This document shows, one piece after another, positions 10,280 through 21,541 of a stretch of DNA of 64,000 bases. The translations under genes were made by a program, and so were the position numbers. How positions within the stretch are numbered: the first letter of the stretch is position 1; each line of letters starts with the position of its first letter. Under the pieces are notes generated by a model. That model had not been told where the DNA came from, did not search any database, and worked only from the letters and a program-made list of their open reading frames with translations. Origin of the DNA: Pyricularia pennisetigena (Eukaryota > Ascomycota > Sordariomycetes > Magnaporthales > Pyriculariaceae); NCBI RefSeq assembly GCF_004337985.1, contig NW_021940919.1:1523874-1587873 (forward strand), read 5' to 3'.

Positions 10280-10578
10280 GATAAAAGCCCGTTGCCGTTC
10301 AAAATTTTTAAGCAATTGATAATGCATACAATCAATTGTGTAAATTATTATATCCATTATATCCCTTTACTCTTACGATTTTTACTTAATTACTTATAAC
10401 GGAATATTGGTGGCCAAAATGATGGACACATCATTACAAACGACGAAAATTCACAAACTGTCTTCAGACCTGAACCAGAAAGATTTTTGGATGGATTGAT
10501 AAGTATATGCAAAACTACGCATTGAGCCACTGCTCAATTAGTGGAGCTTTGGGCTTCAGGGATAAGCCCTGAAACTAG
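10280..10578 (+). repeat. Inner-end fragment of repeat family X
   Basis: It aligns with 15780-16074 (for example the shared TATAACGGA-TATT block and the terminal hairpin TTCAGGG-ATAAG-CCCTGAA followed by ACTAG). This copy keeps a perfect 7-bp terminal hairpin, whereas the copy at 16074 has a decayed one. Confidence 0.6.
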
Positions 10579-10757
10579 GCTAATCCTTTTTTCGGGTTTT
10601 GGCAGGCCTGATATGAGGCAAGAAACCACAATAATCCAATCCAACACATCAAATATGGTCATGAGCTCTCTCCTCATTTGTTTTTGGCATCACCCCCTAT
10701 GAAATGCTTCGGTTAGTAACCCAGTTTATCGACTTTTGCTTTGGTAATAACCGAATA

Positions 10758-10985
10758 CTAACCGAATCCCTTGCAGGATGACTGCGTCTCGAACTTGACG
10801 CCCGGCCCAACGCATATTCCTCCTGGGAGAACGGCACTGCATCTCCCAAGGCCGTTGAGACCGCATTGAATCTGAGTCACTGCGATCGGACCTTGGCGGG
10901 CTTGTAATTGTTGGTAATCTTCCTGCTCTTGGGCTGGGGCTGCGAAGGCCAGAGAAGCGGTGAGAAGAAGAGAAAGGAACTTCAT
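10758..10985 (-). CDS. Small secreted four-cysteine protein (effector candidate)
   Basis: A 75-residue single-exon protein. Residues 1-15 (MKFLSLLLTASLAFA) are a textbook signal peptide with an Ala-x-Ala-like cleavage site. A short acidic, glutamine-rich pro-region follows and ends in the monobasic QAR. The mature part of about 46 residues has four cysteines in a Gly-rich context (IQCG, RCSAV, GICVG, SSCKGF), enough for two disulfides. A TATA-like sequence lies 125 bases upstream. It is the only intact host gene seen in the transposon island, which is typical of fungal effector genes, but I know no family for it. Function is unknown; secretion is well supported. Confidence 0.75.
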   Translation of the reverse strand: MKFLSLLLTASLAFAAPAQEQEDYQQLQARQGPIAVTQIQCGLNGLGRCSAVLPGGICVGPGVKFETQSSCKGFG

Positions 10986-11919
10986 GTTGAATAGGAAGTC
11001 TACCAGAGACGCTTAGAAAGAAACTGTAGGGGATTGTTGTGCAAGAAGGTAAAAGATTTGATGATGATCGAGATAGTCATGGTCTTGTAAATAACGTGGG
11101 AATGGGGTATTATATATCTTCCCCATGACGATAAGCTTTCATAAAATGAAAGCGAAGAACACGAGGCAATCAACCAGACCTTCTTGGCTTGTTTGATCTT
11201 CATCATGCATATCGTTTATTTTGATCACGGTTTTCGCACCTGTAATCGACGACTCGCGCACCGCGTCCCCACAAAATTCGCGAGATGTCACAATGACTGA
11301 GACGCCAAACCAGCCAAGATGGGAACCTACTACAGTATGAAACAGCTCCAACCTGACTTTTCTTTTTTTAGTTTTTTAGTTTTAGTCTCGACTGACTTAA
11401 TTGTACGCAGCTTCGGACGTTTTGGGACAAAAAGCAACAACCATTGGATACTTTCCCCATGCACTTCGCGCCTTCGTAACATTTTCATGACGGTTAGGTG
11501 TTGACCGACGTAGATACGTGAAACCAAAGCTATAAATTCTCATGTCGCAATCTGGCTATTTTTGACAGAACTAGTCAAACACTTCCACACTAGTTCTTAT
11601 TGGTAGAAAACGCTGCGAATTGCAAACATCTCATCCATTTGCAGCTGCTCCCAGCTTCACATAGCCCACATCAGAGTATATGCTGATACATAAGCTAGAA
11701 GGGTGGTTGCAGGCTATCTGTGTCTCTCAATTTTAGCTTGCAGTTAAAATATTAATATCATGTAACCCGGCATTTAGTTACATCGTGCCCAACTGAAAGC
11801 CAAGGAAGGCCATTAGCTGCACTCGAACACTTTGAGGCTCTTTTTCGCCGCCAAGCCCTCACAGTTGAATCTTTCGAGAAATACATGTTTTGTGGCCTTC
11901 CTAGCCCCTCATCTGGAAT
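10986..11919. other. Promoter and spacer left of the inverted-repeat element
   Basis: Apart from the promoter of the small secreted gene, I see no gene. The DNA is less AT-rich than its surroundings, which suggests it has not been mutated like the repeats. Confidence 0.5.
11108..11117 (-). promoter_or_regulatory. TATA-like box of the small secreted gene
   Basis: ATATATAATA on the minus strand, about 125 bases upstream of the ATG at 10985. Confidence 0.4.
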
Positions 11920-12862
11920 CTAGACTTGGCGTCCCTGAAATGGTCAGGCCCCGGAAGTGGTCATGATGCTTTTGACTTTAATCTTTTGTAACTGTTTGAT
12001 CAGCTGCGCAGTATAGACCATATCTACTGCGCTTCTAGTCCCCAAAAGGCGCTATTTAACGGTACAGTTTTTACATTTATAACATCATAATTAATAGAAA
12101 TATTCCAAGTTTAAACGTTTAGCGTCTTGTTTCTGATCAAATAAAAAATAATCCTGAATTTGCGAGTTTAATCGTGTTTTGAAATACATATGGGAATTGG
12201 TTTTCCGTTAAAACGGCCATAATACACTTATTATGACTTTTTAAAAGTTGAAAAATTAAAACCGTATGCAATTTATTAGTGACCAATATATGCGAATTTA
12301 ATTAAATTGTCATAGGCAGATGGAAAAATATAAAAGTTTATATACAGAGCCAAAAAAACAAAACAAAATTGGGAGTTGCTTTCAAATCGGTAACTTAGTT
12401 TGAACCTTTATTAGCACAACTTTACTAAATTTGATATACGAGGCTTTTTCTTGAAAGGATTGAACTAAAACTGATTTTAGCTACCGGCTTGAAAACAGAT
12501 CCCAATTTCTTTTTGATTATTTGATTATATATATGTATATAATTTGTTTATTTCTGTATTTGTGTACAACAGCTTAATTATAATTTAAATACTTTTTTTA
12601 CTAATAACTTTTATGCGTTGTTGATTCTTTAATTTCAGAAAATCACAAAACATTAATTATAACCGTTAATAGCGTAAAAATAACTCTAACAGATGTTTAA
12701 TAGTATGTTTTACAAAATATAGCGTAATTCGCGATTTTATAAGTTTTCTTCATTCAATTAAATAATAAAAATACTCAATCTTCAAATTTGAAATATTTCC
12801 ATAAGCTTCAATGGTATAAGCGTATAAATGGTAGCTTCAAAAATTGTTGGTTGAAGATCAAA

Positions 12863-12870
12863 NNNNNNNN
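12863..12870. other. Assembly gap (8 N)
   Basis: Eight unresolved bases just left of the copy B insertion. A second tiny gap of two N is at 54248-54249 inside a T tract. Confidence 1.
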
Positions 12871-12880
12871 AAGTATAGTA

Positions 12881-14577
12881 ACGTCGGGTACCCCCTGATG
12901 GCCACCCAAATATAATAACACTTTTATTTTTATCCTCTAACTTCTATTATAAATATCTCGACGAACTTTTCACTTTTGGATTTACTTTTTTCTAATTTTA
13001 ATTCTCCAATTTCTAGTAAAACAATATACCAAAGATCAGCTTATTTCCGCCATTAAAAGCGTTAATAATGGCGAATTAATTGCAAAAACCTCCCGAAAAT
13101 AGGGTCTACCTAAAAATACACTTCGTCAACGTTTTCAAGGTTTTCAACCTTATAAACAAACATGAACCCTTTTTACTAAATAGGAAAGACATTAAACTAA
13201 TTGGGTGTTTGCCCAAACAATTTTTAAGTTTCCAGCAACGTATTAAAAACTACGTTTTTTTACAAAACGAATTTTTTAGACCGCCGGTAAAATACAAAAT
13301 TTTGGAAAACGTTGGATAACCCGTTTTTTAATTCGTTATCTAATCCTTAAAACCCAAAACCCCCGTCGAATAAAAAACGGCCGGGTTAATAGGGTAATTA
13401 CGGAAATAATTAAATTTTGGTGGTTTTATATTAATAACCCCGTTACTAACGATATTAAACCGGAGAATCGGTGGAATATAGACGAAACCGGTATAATAAA
13501 AGGTAAAAGGCTTAACGGTTTAATATTAAATTTTAACGGAATTCGGCCGTAATAGCGAAAAGGACCCGAAACGCGGGGTTAAACGATTATAATCGAATAT
13601 ATATCGGCTACAAATATTATTATACATCCTTTCGTTATATTTAAAAGAAAAAGCGTATAATAATAATGGTTTCCAACGGATTTAAATTATTTCAATAATT
13701 GGTAATTTTGTATAACCGAGAACGGGTGGATAAATAACGAAACGGTTATCGAATAGATCAAAAGAAATTTATTCCATATACCCAACTTTCAACCCTTAAA
13801 AAACCGTTATTAGTTTTCGACGGTTTTAAATTATATATAACGGACGAATTTAAATTTCTTTATTTGCAAAATAATATTTAATTCTTATATTAACCCCTTT
13901 ATTCGTTATACGTTTTCCAACTATTGGATTTATGGGTTTTTAAGTCGTCAAAGAAGGTCTATCGACGTTAATTTGGATTTGTTAACCAATTTTGCTATGA
14001 TATAACCAAATCAAAAACATTTACAGCAAAAATTTTTTAGTTTAAGTGGCGTATAACGGGTTTATAACCGGTAAATGTGGTTAAACCATTTTTAAACCCT
14101 TTTTAATCAAAAATAGCAACGGCAACGTTATAAAAAATAAAAATAACGGTTTATACAAGGATAAAATACCAGAAAATCCAACCCAAAAAATTAACGCTAT
14201 TTTACTTTTTTATTTGCAAAAATCCAAAAATAACTGCGAAACCAAAAATATATTTTTGGTTAACGCATAATAAAAAGTCACTTTATTGGGAGCATAATTG
14301 GAGGCAATACGGCCGGCGAAAAAAAATGGTAATTCCGGATCCTAACGAGTTTTTAATTAATAAATAAAATATTATTGGATTGTAGGAACATAACATAAAA
14401 AACCTGGAATTTTTAACTAATAAGAAAGAGGATAATAAACCGGAACAGCCTAAAAACGATTATATTTTTGTGCGTTTATAGTTTTATATTTAAATTAATT
14501 TATAAAAGTAGGTATTTCGTTGTTAGACTTTTAGGTGTGGCCAACAAGGGGGATGGCCATTAGGGGGTACCCGACGT
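12881..14577 (+). mobile_element. RIP-degraded Fot1/pogo-like transposon (copy B)
   Basis: It begins ACGTCGGGTACCCCCTGAT and ends with the inverted version, flanked by TA on both sides (12879-12880 and 14578-14579). The 1697-bp body aligns with copy A and with the intact transposase at 19295, but all frames are closed by mutations turning CAG/CGA/TGG codons into stops. The terminal repeats match copy A, not the intact element. It is not interrupted. Confidence 0.88.
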
Positions 14578-14682
14578 TATAGATAAAACAAACAGTTTAA
14601 TAAATATTAAATATTGAAGCTAAAAGCAACATAACCATTTTAGGGGCCTAACCACTTCAGGGACGACAAATCTAGGAGAAAC

Positions 14683-16074
14683 CTAGTCTCAGTGCTTAGA
14701 TTAGACCCATGCGGGGTCCGAGCGCTCCATGTACCTTTCAGCCACATGGCGTTTCGACCAATTACATTGGCCGAAAAGATCGCGCTCGGTCTAGTCTAAG
14801 GACAACTTGTCGCATTTCGCCGTTTATGGCGGGTATTTGTACTGTATTCGCACTGTTCATGCACTGCATACGCAAAAATAATAGTAAAAGCACTATATGC
14901 AATTAAATATTTGAATAAACAAATAAATAAAAATAGTATAGAAACAGGGTAACCTGTATTGCAGTATTTGAATTTTGTCATTTTTGGGCGCAAATGCCGC
15001 TATTGTACGTTGTTTAATTATATTAATATTTAAATATGAAATATATTTCTTAGCTTTTAATTCATTTTATTACATTTAATTTTTTATGTCAAACAAAAAT
15101 ATTAAATGTGAATATGACAACGTATTTTCAAATATATATTTTGATCAATTTAACGGTGCAAAGTGCATGTAATTATTTTTCAAAATAAATATTTTATTGA
15201 TATTTTCATGTCAATATATATTTCATTAATAAATTTAGGAATTCGCCCAATTATAAATAAACCGAGAAGGACTTCAATATAATCATTATCTTATACTATT
15301 CTGTATAACTATTATATAACTTTGTTGAAGAACTTTATTTATTTAAATATAATAGATAATAAAAAAGAATATAAATTTACCATTTCTTTATACAAAAGCA
15401 TATTTAAAGTTAATGTTGCCAATCGGATCTCACAGACACGTTTGCTTGTATACGTAATCCAATCACTGAAATTTTGGTTTTACTATTGTTAACATTGGTG
15501 AAAATTTAAAAGCGTTTCGATTATAAATTATACACAAAAATGTATACGCCTTACGTATCCGTTTATTTAACGGCTTATATAATCCGGTATACATACCAAA
15601 ATTGAATACATCGTGATAAGTACGTATACCATCCTGCACGTGCAAAGACTTTAAAATTTGGTCGGAACACAAAAATAATATAAAAAAACTTGGAAAATCG
15701 AAAGGAAATGGAAAACACAATACCGCCATAAGCGAATTAAGGGCCAATGATATTAATTTCGGCCGTAATAATAAATAAACATCAAAATCAAATCGTTGTT
15801 AATAACGGTATTAATGCTATTTTCAACGTACAAGCCGCTTATTCTTGTGATTTTTATTCATTCTTTTATAACGGAGTATTAATCGCCAACATACCGAAAA
15901 TACCGCCATAAGCGGCGAAAATCGACAAATTATTTTCAAACCTAAACCAAAACGTTTTTTGCATAGACCTACAGGTATATTACAAAACCGCAATCAAATT
16001 AAGAAATAGAACGAAGCGGAACGAAATGGATTAATTGTGAAGCTCTGGACTTTAGGGATAAGCTCTCAGACTAG
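14683..16074 (+). repeat. Repeat family X, near-complete copy (left arm of a large inverted pair)
   Basis: It starts CTAGTCTCAGTGCTTAGA and ends ...AGCTCTCAGACTAG. The two ends are roughly inverted to each other, and a subterminal block around TTCGCCGTTTATGGCGG near 14818 is found inverted near 15905, so the element has long imperfect terminal inverted repeats. The interior is AT-rich and non-coding. A 3' hairpin followed by CTAG also resembles Helitron ends, so the class is undecided. The same element lies reversed at 17234-18827. Confidence 0.65.
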
Positions 16075-17171
16075 CTATTCCAACAATTTGAATAGTGGAT
16101 TTGATATTTGAGTAATGTTTTTTTTCTTCGGTAAATCAATATTTTAACCAGACATAATATTATTATATAAAGGGTTATAAGTTAAGTGAGTTCTATAATT
16201 TTCAAGATACTAATGAGGGAAAAAAGTCATTTGTCAAATATACATACGATGTTAAAAAGCAAGAAATAAAATTAAATTATGATTTGATTATAATTATTAT
16301 TACTATCTTTAATCTTCTTTTTCTCAAGGGGATTGGTTCCTTTGATTATATTATAGGCATATCATTTAAGATGCACGTGATTTTAATATTATTTATTTAT
16401 TATAGTAGTAGGGGTAAAAGAGGTGCGGAACACTAACACGGCGCTATAATAAAAGATATAAACGCGTGTCCGTTAGGGTTTGGTAAGGTGTTTGGTTATA
16501 GTCGCGATTAATGTAAATTTTGATATTGACTTTGCTAGTTTTTTGCAGTGTTAAATAACGCGTTGGGGCTGTAATTATTTAACAAAATAAAACACCACAA
16601 ATTTAATGGTGGCCGAAAGTTTTTGTTTTCAAGTCCTTGAATTAACTAATACGAATCGAAAAAAACTATTGCGATACCTGTAGAAAATAGCCCGAAATCC
16701 CTGTAATTGAGAAGTTTTTAAATTACACCAACATCAATTAGCGTTGTTAAAGTTATGTTAACAAATGTACCGTAATAAGGTTTGGTTTCTTATGCTTGCA
16801 TCCATGGTGCAAATAATACCACGCATTGAATTTATTGAGTTTTTGTTAATGCATTACATTTAATTTGTGGTTTTAATAAACGCTCCTTTACATATTATAC
16901 ATTTGCTAGTTATTCTATAACCGAGTGATTTAATGGAATATTCTTCTGCATGAATTATTTAAATACGTGATTAATGTCCATCCAAGATTTATTTGTATAA
17001 TTTATTTAGTCGTATTAATTGGTGCATCATGTTAGTGTAAAGTTATATGCTTAATATAATATATTTGCATTTAATATATTTATAATAACATACTATATAT
17101 ATTTGTACATTAGTATTAATAGTTACCACTAGGGAGTTGGGCCGTGGCGAGGTAAACCAGGTGTGGTGATC
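16075..17171. other. AT-rich spacer between the inverted repeat arms
   Basis: About 1.1 kb with no open frame of note. A less AT-rich patch at about 16420-16510 (around GGTGCGGAACACTAACACGG) may be an old repeat end, but I cannot match it elsewhere in the window. Confidence 0.45.
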
Positions 17172-17233
17172 GTCTCAGTGCTTAGACTAGACCCCTGCGG
17201 GGTCCGAACGCTCCATATACCTTTTAGCCACAT
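17172..17233 (+). repeat. Truncated outer end of repeat family X
   Basis: 62 bp matching the start of the family (TCTCAGTGCTTAGACTAGAC onward), cut off at GCCACAT, where the reversed end of the next copy begins. The junction looks like one copy inserted into another. Confidence 0.65.
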
Positions 17234-18827
17234 TAGTTTCAGGGTTTATCCCTAAAGCCCAAAGCTCCACAATTGATCCACTTCGTTCGTTTGGCTCCAT
17301 TTCGTGATTTAAATACGGTTTTGTAATATACCTGTGGGTCTATGCAAAAATCGTTTTGGTTTAAGTCTAAGGACAATTTGTCGACTTTCGCCGTTTATAG
17401 CGTTATTTTCGATATTTTAGCGACTAATACTCCGTTATAAAAAAATAAATAAAAATCGTAAAAATAAGCGTTTTGTACGTTGGATATAATATTTAATAGA
17501 ACTACTAATAACGATTTATCTTTTATTTATATATGTATAATTGGGCGAAATCGATAGCCCCCGCCCTTAATCCGTTTATGGCGGTACTATTTTTTCGATT
17601 TTTTGTCGATTTTCGTTTTTTTTAATATCATTTTTATTTTTCAACCAATTTTTGAAGTATTTGTACGTTGGGGGTGGTATATTTATAAATAACGATATAT
17701 ATATTTTTACTATATATGTTATTTTATATAAACTGTTAATTAAACGGATAGGTAAAGTATAAAAATTTTTACATAAAGTCCACAATCGAAACGCTTTTAT
17801 ATTTTTACCAATTTTGACGATAACAAAACCAAAATTTCAGGGATTGGATAACGTATGTAAACATACGTCCACGTGAAATTCAATTTATAATATTTGCTTT
17901 TATTATCTTTTTATATAAAAGAATGCTTAATTTGTGTTATTTTTTATTTTTTGCTTTATTTCATTAAATAGGGTTTGTAAAAAAAAAGTTCAATAAAAGT
18001 TGTATCAAATATTATATTAAATTGATTATGTTTGAAATTTATTTGCTTTTATTAATAATTGGGCGAATTATTGAAACTTTTTATAAATTATTAATTAATA
18101 TGAAAATATAAGTAAAATATTCATATTAAACGATAATTGCATGCACTTTGCTCCGTTAAATTCGCGGATATTTATATTTCAAAATACATCAGCTTTTTAA
18201 TACTGTTTACGATTAATTATAATAATAATTAGTATAATTCAATATTGCAAATTATATTAAATATTTGAATATTATAAAAGCTAAAATACCTGTAATAACA
18301 GTTTTTCAATCAAAAAAATCGCCGAATTCCAAATAATCCAACGCAGGTTAACCTTTATTTTTACGACTTTTATTTATTTTGCTATTCGGATATTTAATTG
18401 CATATAATGGTTCTTGTCGGAATATTATTTATACGCAATTTTGACTAAGATAATTATGGGGTTAAAGGTTTATTCATATAGACATTCGGACCTGTAACGG
18501 ACCTATTCCTGTACTTAGAAAAAAACAATCAATTTTATACCTATATACGTATCCTGTTGGTTCACCCTTGTTTTGGCCATAGTCTTTACATTACAAAGTC
18601 CAATCAACAGTTATACTGTTATTTTTGCGTGTACAGTGCATACACAGTGCGAATACAGTACAAATACCCGCCATAAACGGCGAAATGCGACAAGTTGTCC
18701 TTAGACTAGACCGAGCGCGATCTTTTCGGCCAATGTAATTGGTCGAAAAGCCATGTGGCTGAAAGGTACATGGAGCGGTCGGTCCCCACTGCGAAGCAGG
18801 GGGGTCTAGTCTGAGCACTGAGACTAG
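17234..18827 (-). repeat. Repeat family X, second near-complete copy (right arm of the inverted pair)
   Basis: About 1.59 kb in the opposite orientation to 14683-16074. Matching blocks include the outer GC-rich end (18610-18827 against 14683-14875), the GTTAAATT/AATTTAAC block near 18150 and 15150, and the inner end near 17234-17420 against 15900-16074. The outer 200 bases retain CpG-rich sequence; the interior is decayed. Confidence 0.65.
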
Positions 18828-19109
18828 GCCTGGACCTGTTATCTTTAACCCGAAGCTTAATTCTGCATCCATGCGATCATTAACTGAATTATATTTAGCA
18901 AGGCCGGGCATTCCTACCATTAATTGACTTTTTCTAGAAAAAAAAGGGGACAATTGCAAGTGCTCCAAGTTAAAAAGCCACTTCACGCTCCAATATATAA
19001 CCTCAGGTTTTAGACATTTGCAATTATTTTATAACTTTTAATAGCCCTCATTTTATTTTGTTTTTTTATATCGAATTATTCCATATATATTATCTGATCC
19101 TATTCCACT
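18828..19109. other. Spacer between repeat X and the split secreted-protein gene
   Basis: Holds a short minus-strand open stretch (about 18840-18986) without recognisable similarity, then AT-rich DNA that would be the upstream region of the disrupted gene. Confidence 0.4.
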
Positions 19110-19143
19110 ATGCAATTTACATTTTTCATCGCCTATTGCACTA

Positions 19144-21001
19144 ACGTTGGGCTCCACATCTCCGACCCCCCTAAAGTCCGGCCCCTAAAAATATCTACTC
19201 AGCCACGTCAACCCTTTGTTTTATTTTATAAATATCTAGACGAATTTTTCACTTTAGAACTTGCATTTTGAAGATTCTTGCTCCAAACTTTCCAATGAAA
19301 CAGTACACTGAAAATCAGCTTCTTGCTGCCATTTCTGACATAAGAAATGGCAAATCAGTTCACAAAACCTCGCAAAAATGGGGTATTCCTCGGAGTACCC
19401 TTCACGATCGTTTAAAGGGGGCCCAGTCAATTCAACAAGCGAAAAGATTTTGTCAAAGGCTTTCACAGGAGCAGGAGACCTATTTGGCAGATTGGGTACT
19501 TGCGCAGGCCGCGTTAGGCCTTCCGCCAACGCATCAAGAACTACGCTATTTTGCGGAACGAATTCTTCAGGCCGCCGGAGAAAGAAAAAGCCTTGGGAAA
19601 CATTGGGTTAGCCGTTTTATAGCCCGATATCCAATTTTGAAAACCCAAAGGCCCCGGCGAATAGAAAATGCCCGGGTTAATGGGGCTACAACCGAGGTAA
19701 TTAAATCTTGGTGGTCCTATTTGAAAAATCCCGTTATCGATACTATAAAACCGGCCAACCGTTGGAATATGGACGAAACAGGTATAATGGAAGGCAAAGG
19801 ATCTAATGGCCTGGTGTTAGGGCGTAATAAAATCCGGCCATTACAGCGAAAAGAGCCTGGAACGCGGGGTTGGACGAGCATAATCGAATGTGTATCAGCT
19901 ACGGGGGCTGTTATACCTCCCCTCGTTATATTTAAGGGGAAAAACGTACAGCAACAATGGTTTCCAGCTGATTTAAGTCCTTTCGATACCTGGCAATTTC
20001 ATGCAACAGAAAACGGGTGGACAAATAATGAAACAGGTATCGAATGGTTAAAAAAGGTGTTTATTCCAAATACCCAACCTTTAACTCCTGAAAAGCGTTT
20101 ATTAGTTCTCGACGGCCACGGATCACACGTCAGCGACGAGTTTATGCTTGTTTGCCTCCAAAATAATATTCAGCTTTTATATTTACCTCCTCATTCGTCG
20201 CACGTTCTTCAACCGTTGGATTTATCGGTTTTTGGGCCGTTAAAGGAAGCTTATCGACGTCACCTGGGATTTGTAAACCAGTTTTGCTGTTCAACGGTTG
20301 TTGGGAAACGAAACTTTCTACTTTGCTATCGAAAAGCCAGATCAAAAGCATTTATAGCAAAAACCATTCAATCTGGTTGGCGTACGACGGGGTTATGGCC
20401 GGTGAACTTGGCAAAACCACTTTTAAACCCGTTTTTATTAGAAAATAGCAACGCCAACGTCGAAAAAGGTAGAAATAACGGCTTCCAAAGGGATAAAACA
20501 CCGGAAAGCCCAAACCAAAAAATTAACGACCAATCTTTACTTATTTGGAAAACCCCTAAAACGACCCGAGATATTCGACTTCAACTACAGGAAATTTCCC
20601 GGTCCGAAAAAAGTAACGCCACTTCACGGCTTTTGTTTGCAAAAGTCCAAAAAAGCTTCGAAACCAAGGATATCTTATTGGCTGAAGCTCAGCAAAAAAT
20701 CAGTTTGTTAAAAGCAAAATTGGAGGCGGTACGGCCGGTCAAAAGGAAAAGGGTAATTCCGGATCCCAACGAGCTTTTGGTCAGCAAAAAAAACGTTTAT
20801 GAAGCACAGGAAAATAATAGGGACTGTTTAGAGGATTTGAACGATGGAGAAGAGGTTAGCGAACCGGGAGAGCCTGACAATGATTGTATTATTGTGCGTT
20901 GATAGGTTTACATTTAAATCGGTTTATAAAAGGGGTATTTCGTCGTTACATTTTTCAAGGGGGCCGGACTTTAGGGGGGTCGGAGATGTGGAGCCCAACG
21001 T
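19144..21001 (+). mobile_element. Intact Fot1/pogo-class transposon (Pot2/Pot3 type)
   Basis: A 1858-bp element with 42-bp perfect terminal inverted repeats starting ACGTTGGGCTCCACATCTCC, flanked by the TA duplication (19142-19143 and 21002-21003). Length, repeat length, TA target and a 535-residue transposase agree with the published Pot2/Pot3 elements of Pyricularia, recalled from general knowledge. It shows no RIP-type mutation, in contrast to copies A and B, so it is recent and probably mobile. Confidence 0.93.
19295..20902 (+). CDS. Fot1/pogo-type DDE transposase
   Basis: A 535-residue transposase that would bind the terminal repeats and cut and paste the element at TA sites. The N-terminal 55 residues are a psq-type helix-turn-helix (TENQLLAAISDIRNGKSVHK then a GIPRSTLHDRL recognition helix). 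A CENPB-type second DNA-binding segment follows at about 60-125. The DDE-1 catalytic core is visible as WNMDETG (first Asp, near residue 160), LVLDGHGSH (second Asp) and the following PPHSSHVLQPLDLSVFGPLK block, which holds the third acidic residue region. The C-terminus has a coiled-coil-like basic stretch. I chose the ATG at 19295 because it gives the family length; an in-frame ATG nine codons upstream is possible. The frame is intact. Confidence 0.93.
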   Translation: MKQYTENQLLAAISDIRNGKSVHKTSQKWGIPRSTLHDRLKGAQSIQQAKRFCQRLSQEQETYLADWVLAQAALGLPPTHQELRYFAERILQAAGERKSLGKHWVSRFIARYPILKTQRPRRIENARVNGATTEVIKSWWSYLKNPVIDTIKPANRWNMDETGIMEGKGSNGLVLGRNKIRPLQRKEPGTRGWTSIIECVSATGAVIPPLVIFKGKNVQQQWFPADLSPFDTWQFHATENGWTNNETGIEWLKKVFIPNTQPLTPEKRLLVLDGHGSHVSDEFMLVCLQNNIQLLYLPPHSSHVLQPLDLSVFGPLKEAYRRHLGFVNQFCCSTVVGKRNFLLCYRKARSKAFIAKTIQSGWRTTGLWPVNLAKPLLNPFLLENSNANVEKGRNNGFQRDKTPESPNQKINDQSLLIWKTPKTTRDIRLQLQEISRSEKSNATSRLLFAKVQKSFETKDILLAEAQQKISLLKAKLEAVRPVKRKRVIPDPNELLVSKKNVYEAQENNRDCLEDLNDGEEVSEPGEPDNDCIIVR

Positions 21002-21315
21002 TATGCAATTCACATTTCTTATCGCTTCGGCTGCCTACACCAAGGTAGACATTTCCGTGTCAGCCGCGGGGCGCAAGCCTTTTCCTGACGAAAAGATTTG
21101 GAAATGCTCCATTGTATTTTTTCAAATCGGAGGGAGCTCCTAAGAAGGTTGACGAAGACGAATGTGTACCCAACCCCGACTGCAGTGTATATCTGCGTGA
21201 TAACAGCATTAACTATGAATTTATTTTCGACAAAACCTGCAAGCTGGAGCCTGCTTATCGGGACATCCCTCTCTCACGTGACTACAGCTGGGTTATTTAC
21301 AAACATTTTCAATAG

Positions 21316-21462
21316 TAATGCCCAGAAAGGCTTTGCGGCGGCATAATCCAAATGGATGAAGACACGGGCAACGATATGTCAAGCAGGGCCTCTGGCCTGA
21401 TTATAACAATGTCAGACTACTGTATTCTTAGCCAGTTCCGTCTTGGGTGCGTTTTGCACCTG
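21316..21462. other. Short spacer after the disrupted gene
   Basis: No feature seen. It would hold the 3' end of the disrupted gene's transcript. Confidence 0.4.
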
Positions 21463-21541
21463 AGTCGGGACCCCCTAACGATCACCCTAAAAATCGCGCA
21501 CCACATTAGCACCACAAACAACAACCCATTACATTGATTAT

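Larger units (their letters stand above)
11920..14675. mobile_element. Inverted-repeat element of unknown class, interrupted by Fot1-like copy B
   Basis: The ends at 11920-11952 and 14643-14675 form a 33-bp imperfect terminal inverted repeat (29 of 33 match; core GGCGTCCCTGAA against GTCGTCCCTGAA). Three of the four mismatches are C/T or A/G, as expected from C-to-T mutation. Without the inserted transposon (12881-14577) the element is about 1.06 kb, AT-rich and non-coding, so it is probably non-autonomous. A relative with the same end motif lies at 46966-48290. I could not find a clear target duplication. Confidence 0.65.
19110..21315 (+). pseudogene. Small secreted-protein gene split by a transposon and frameshifted
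   Basis: Outside the inserted element the host sequence has an ATG at 19110 encoding a hydrophobic start, and a second ATG at 21003 with a near-copy of the same start (MQFTF). With the element removed the two ATGs are 33 bases apart and in frame. From 21003 a signal-peptide-like segment and about 30 further codons run to a stop at 21143. A different frame, open to TAG at 21315 and containing three cysteines (one more lies upstream), takes over at a run of six T (21117-21122). One extra T would explain this. Cysteine content, size and setting suggest a former effector-type secreted protein. No known gene is assigned. Confidence 0.6.
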
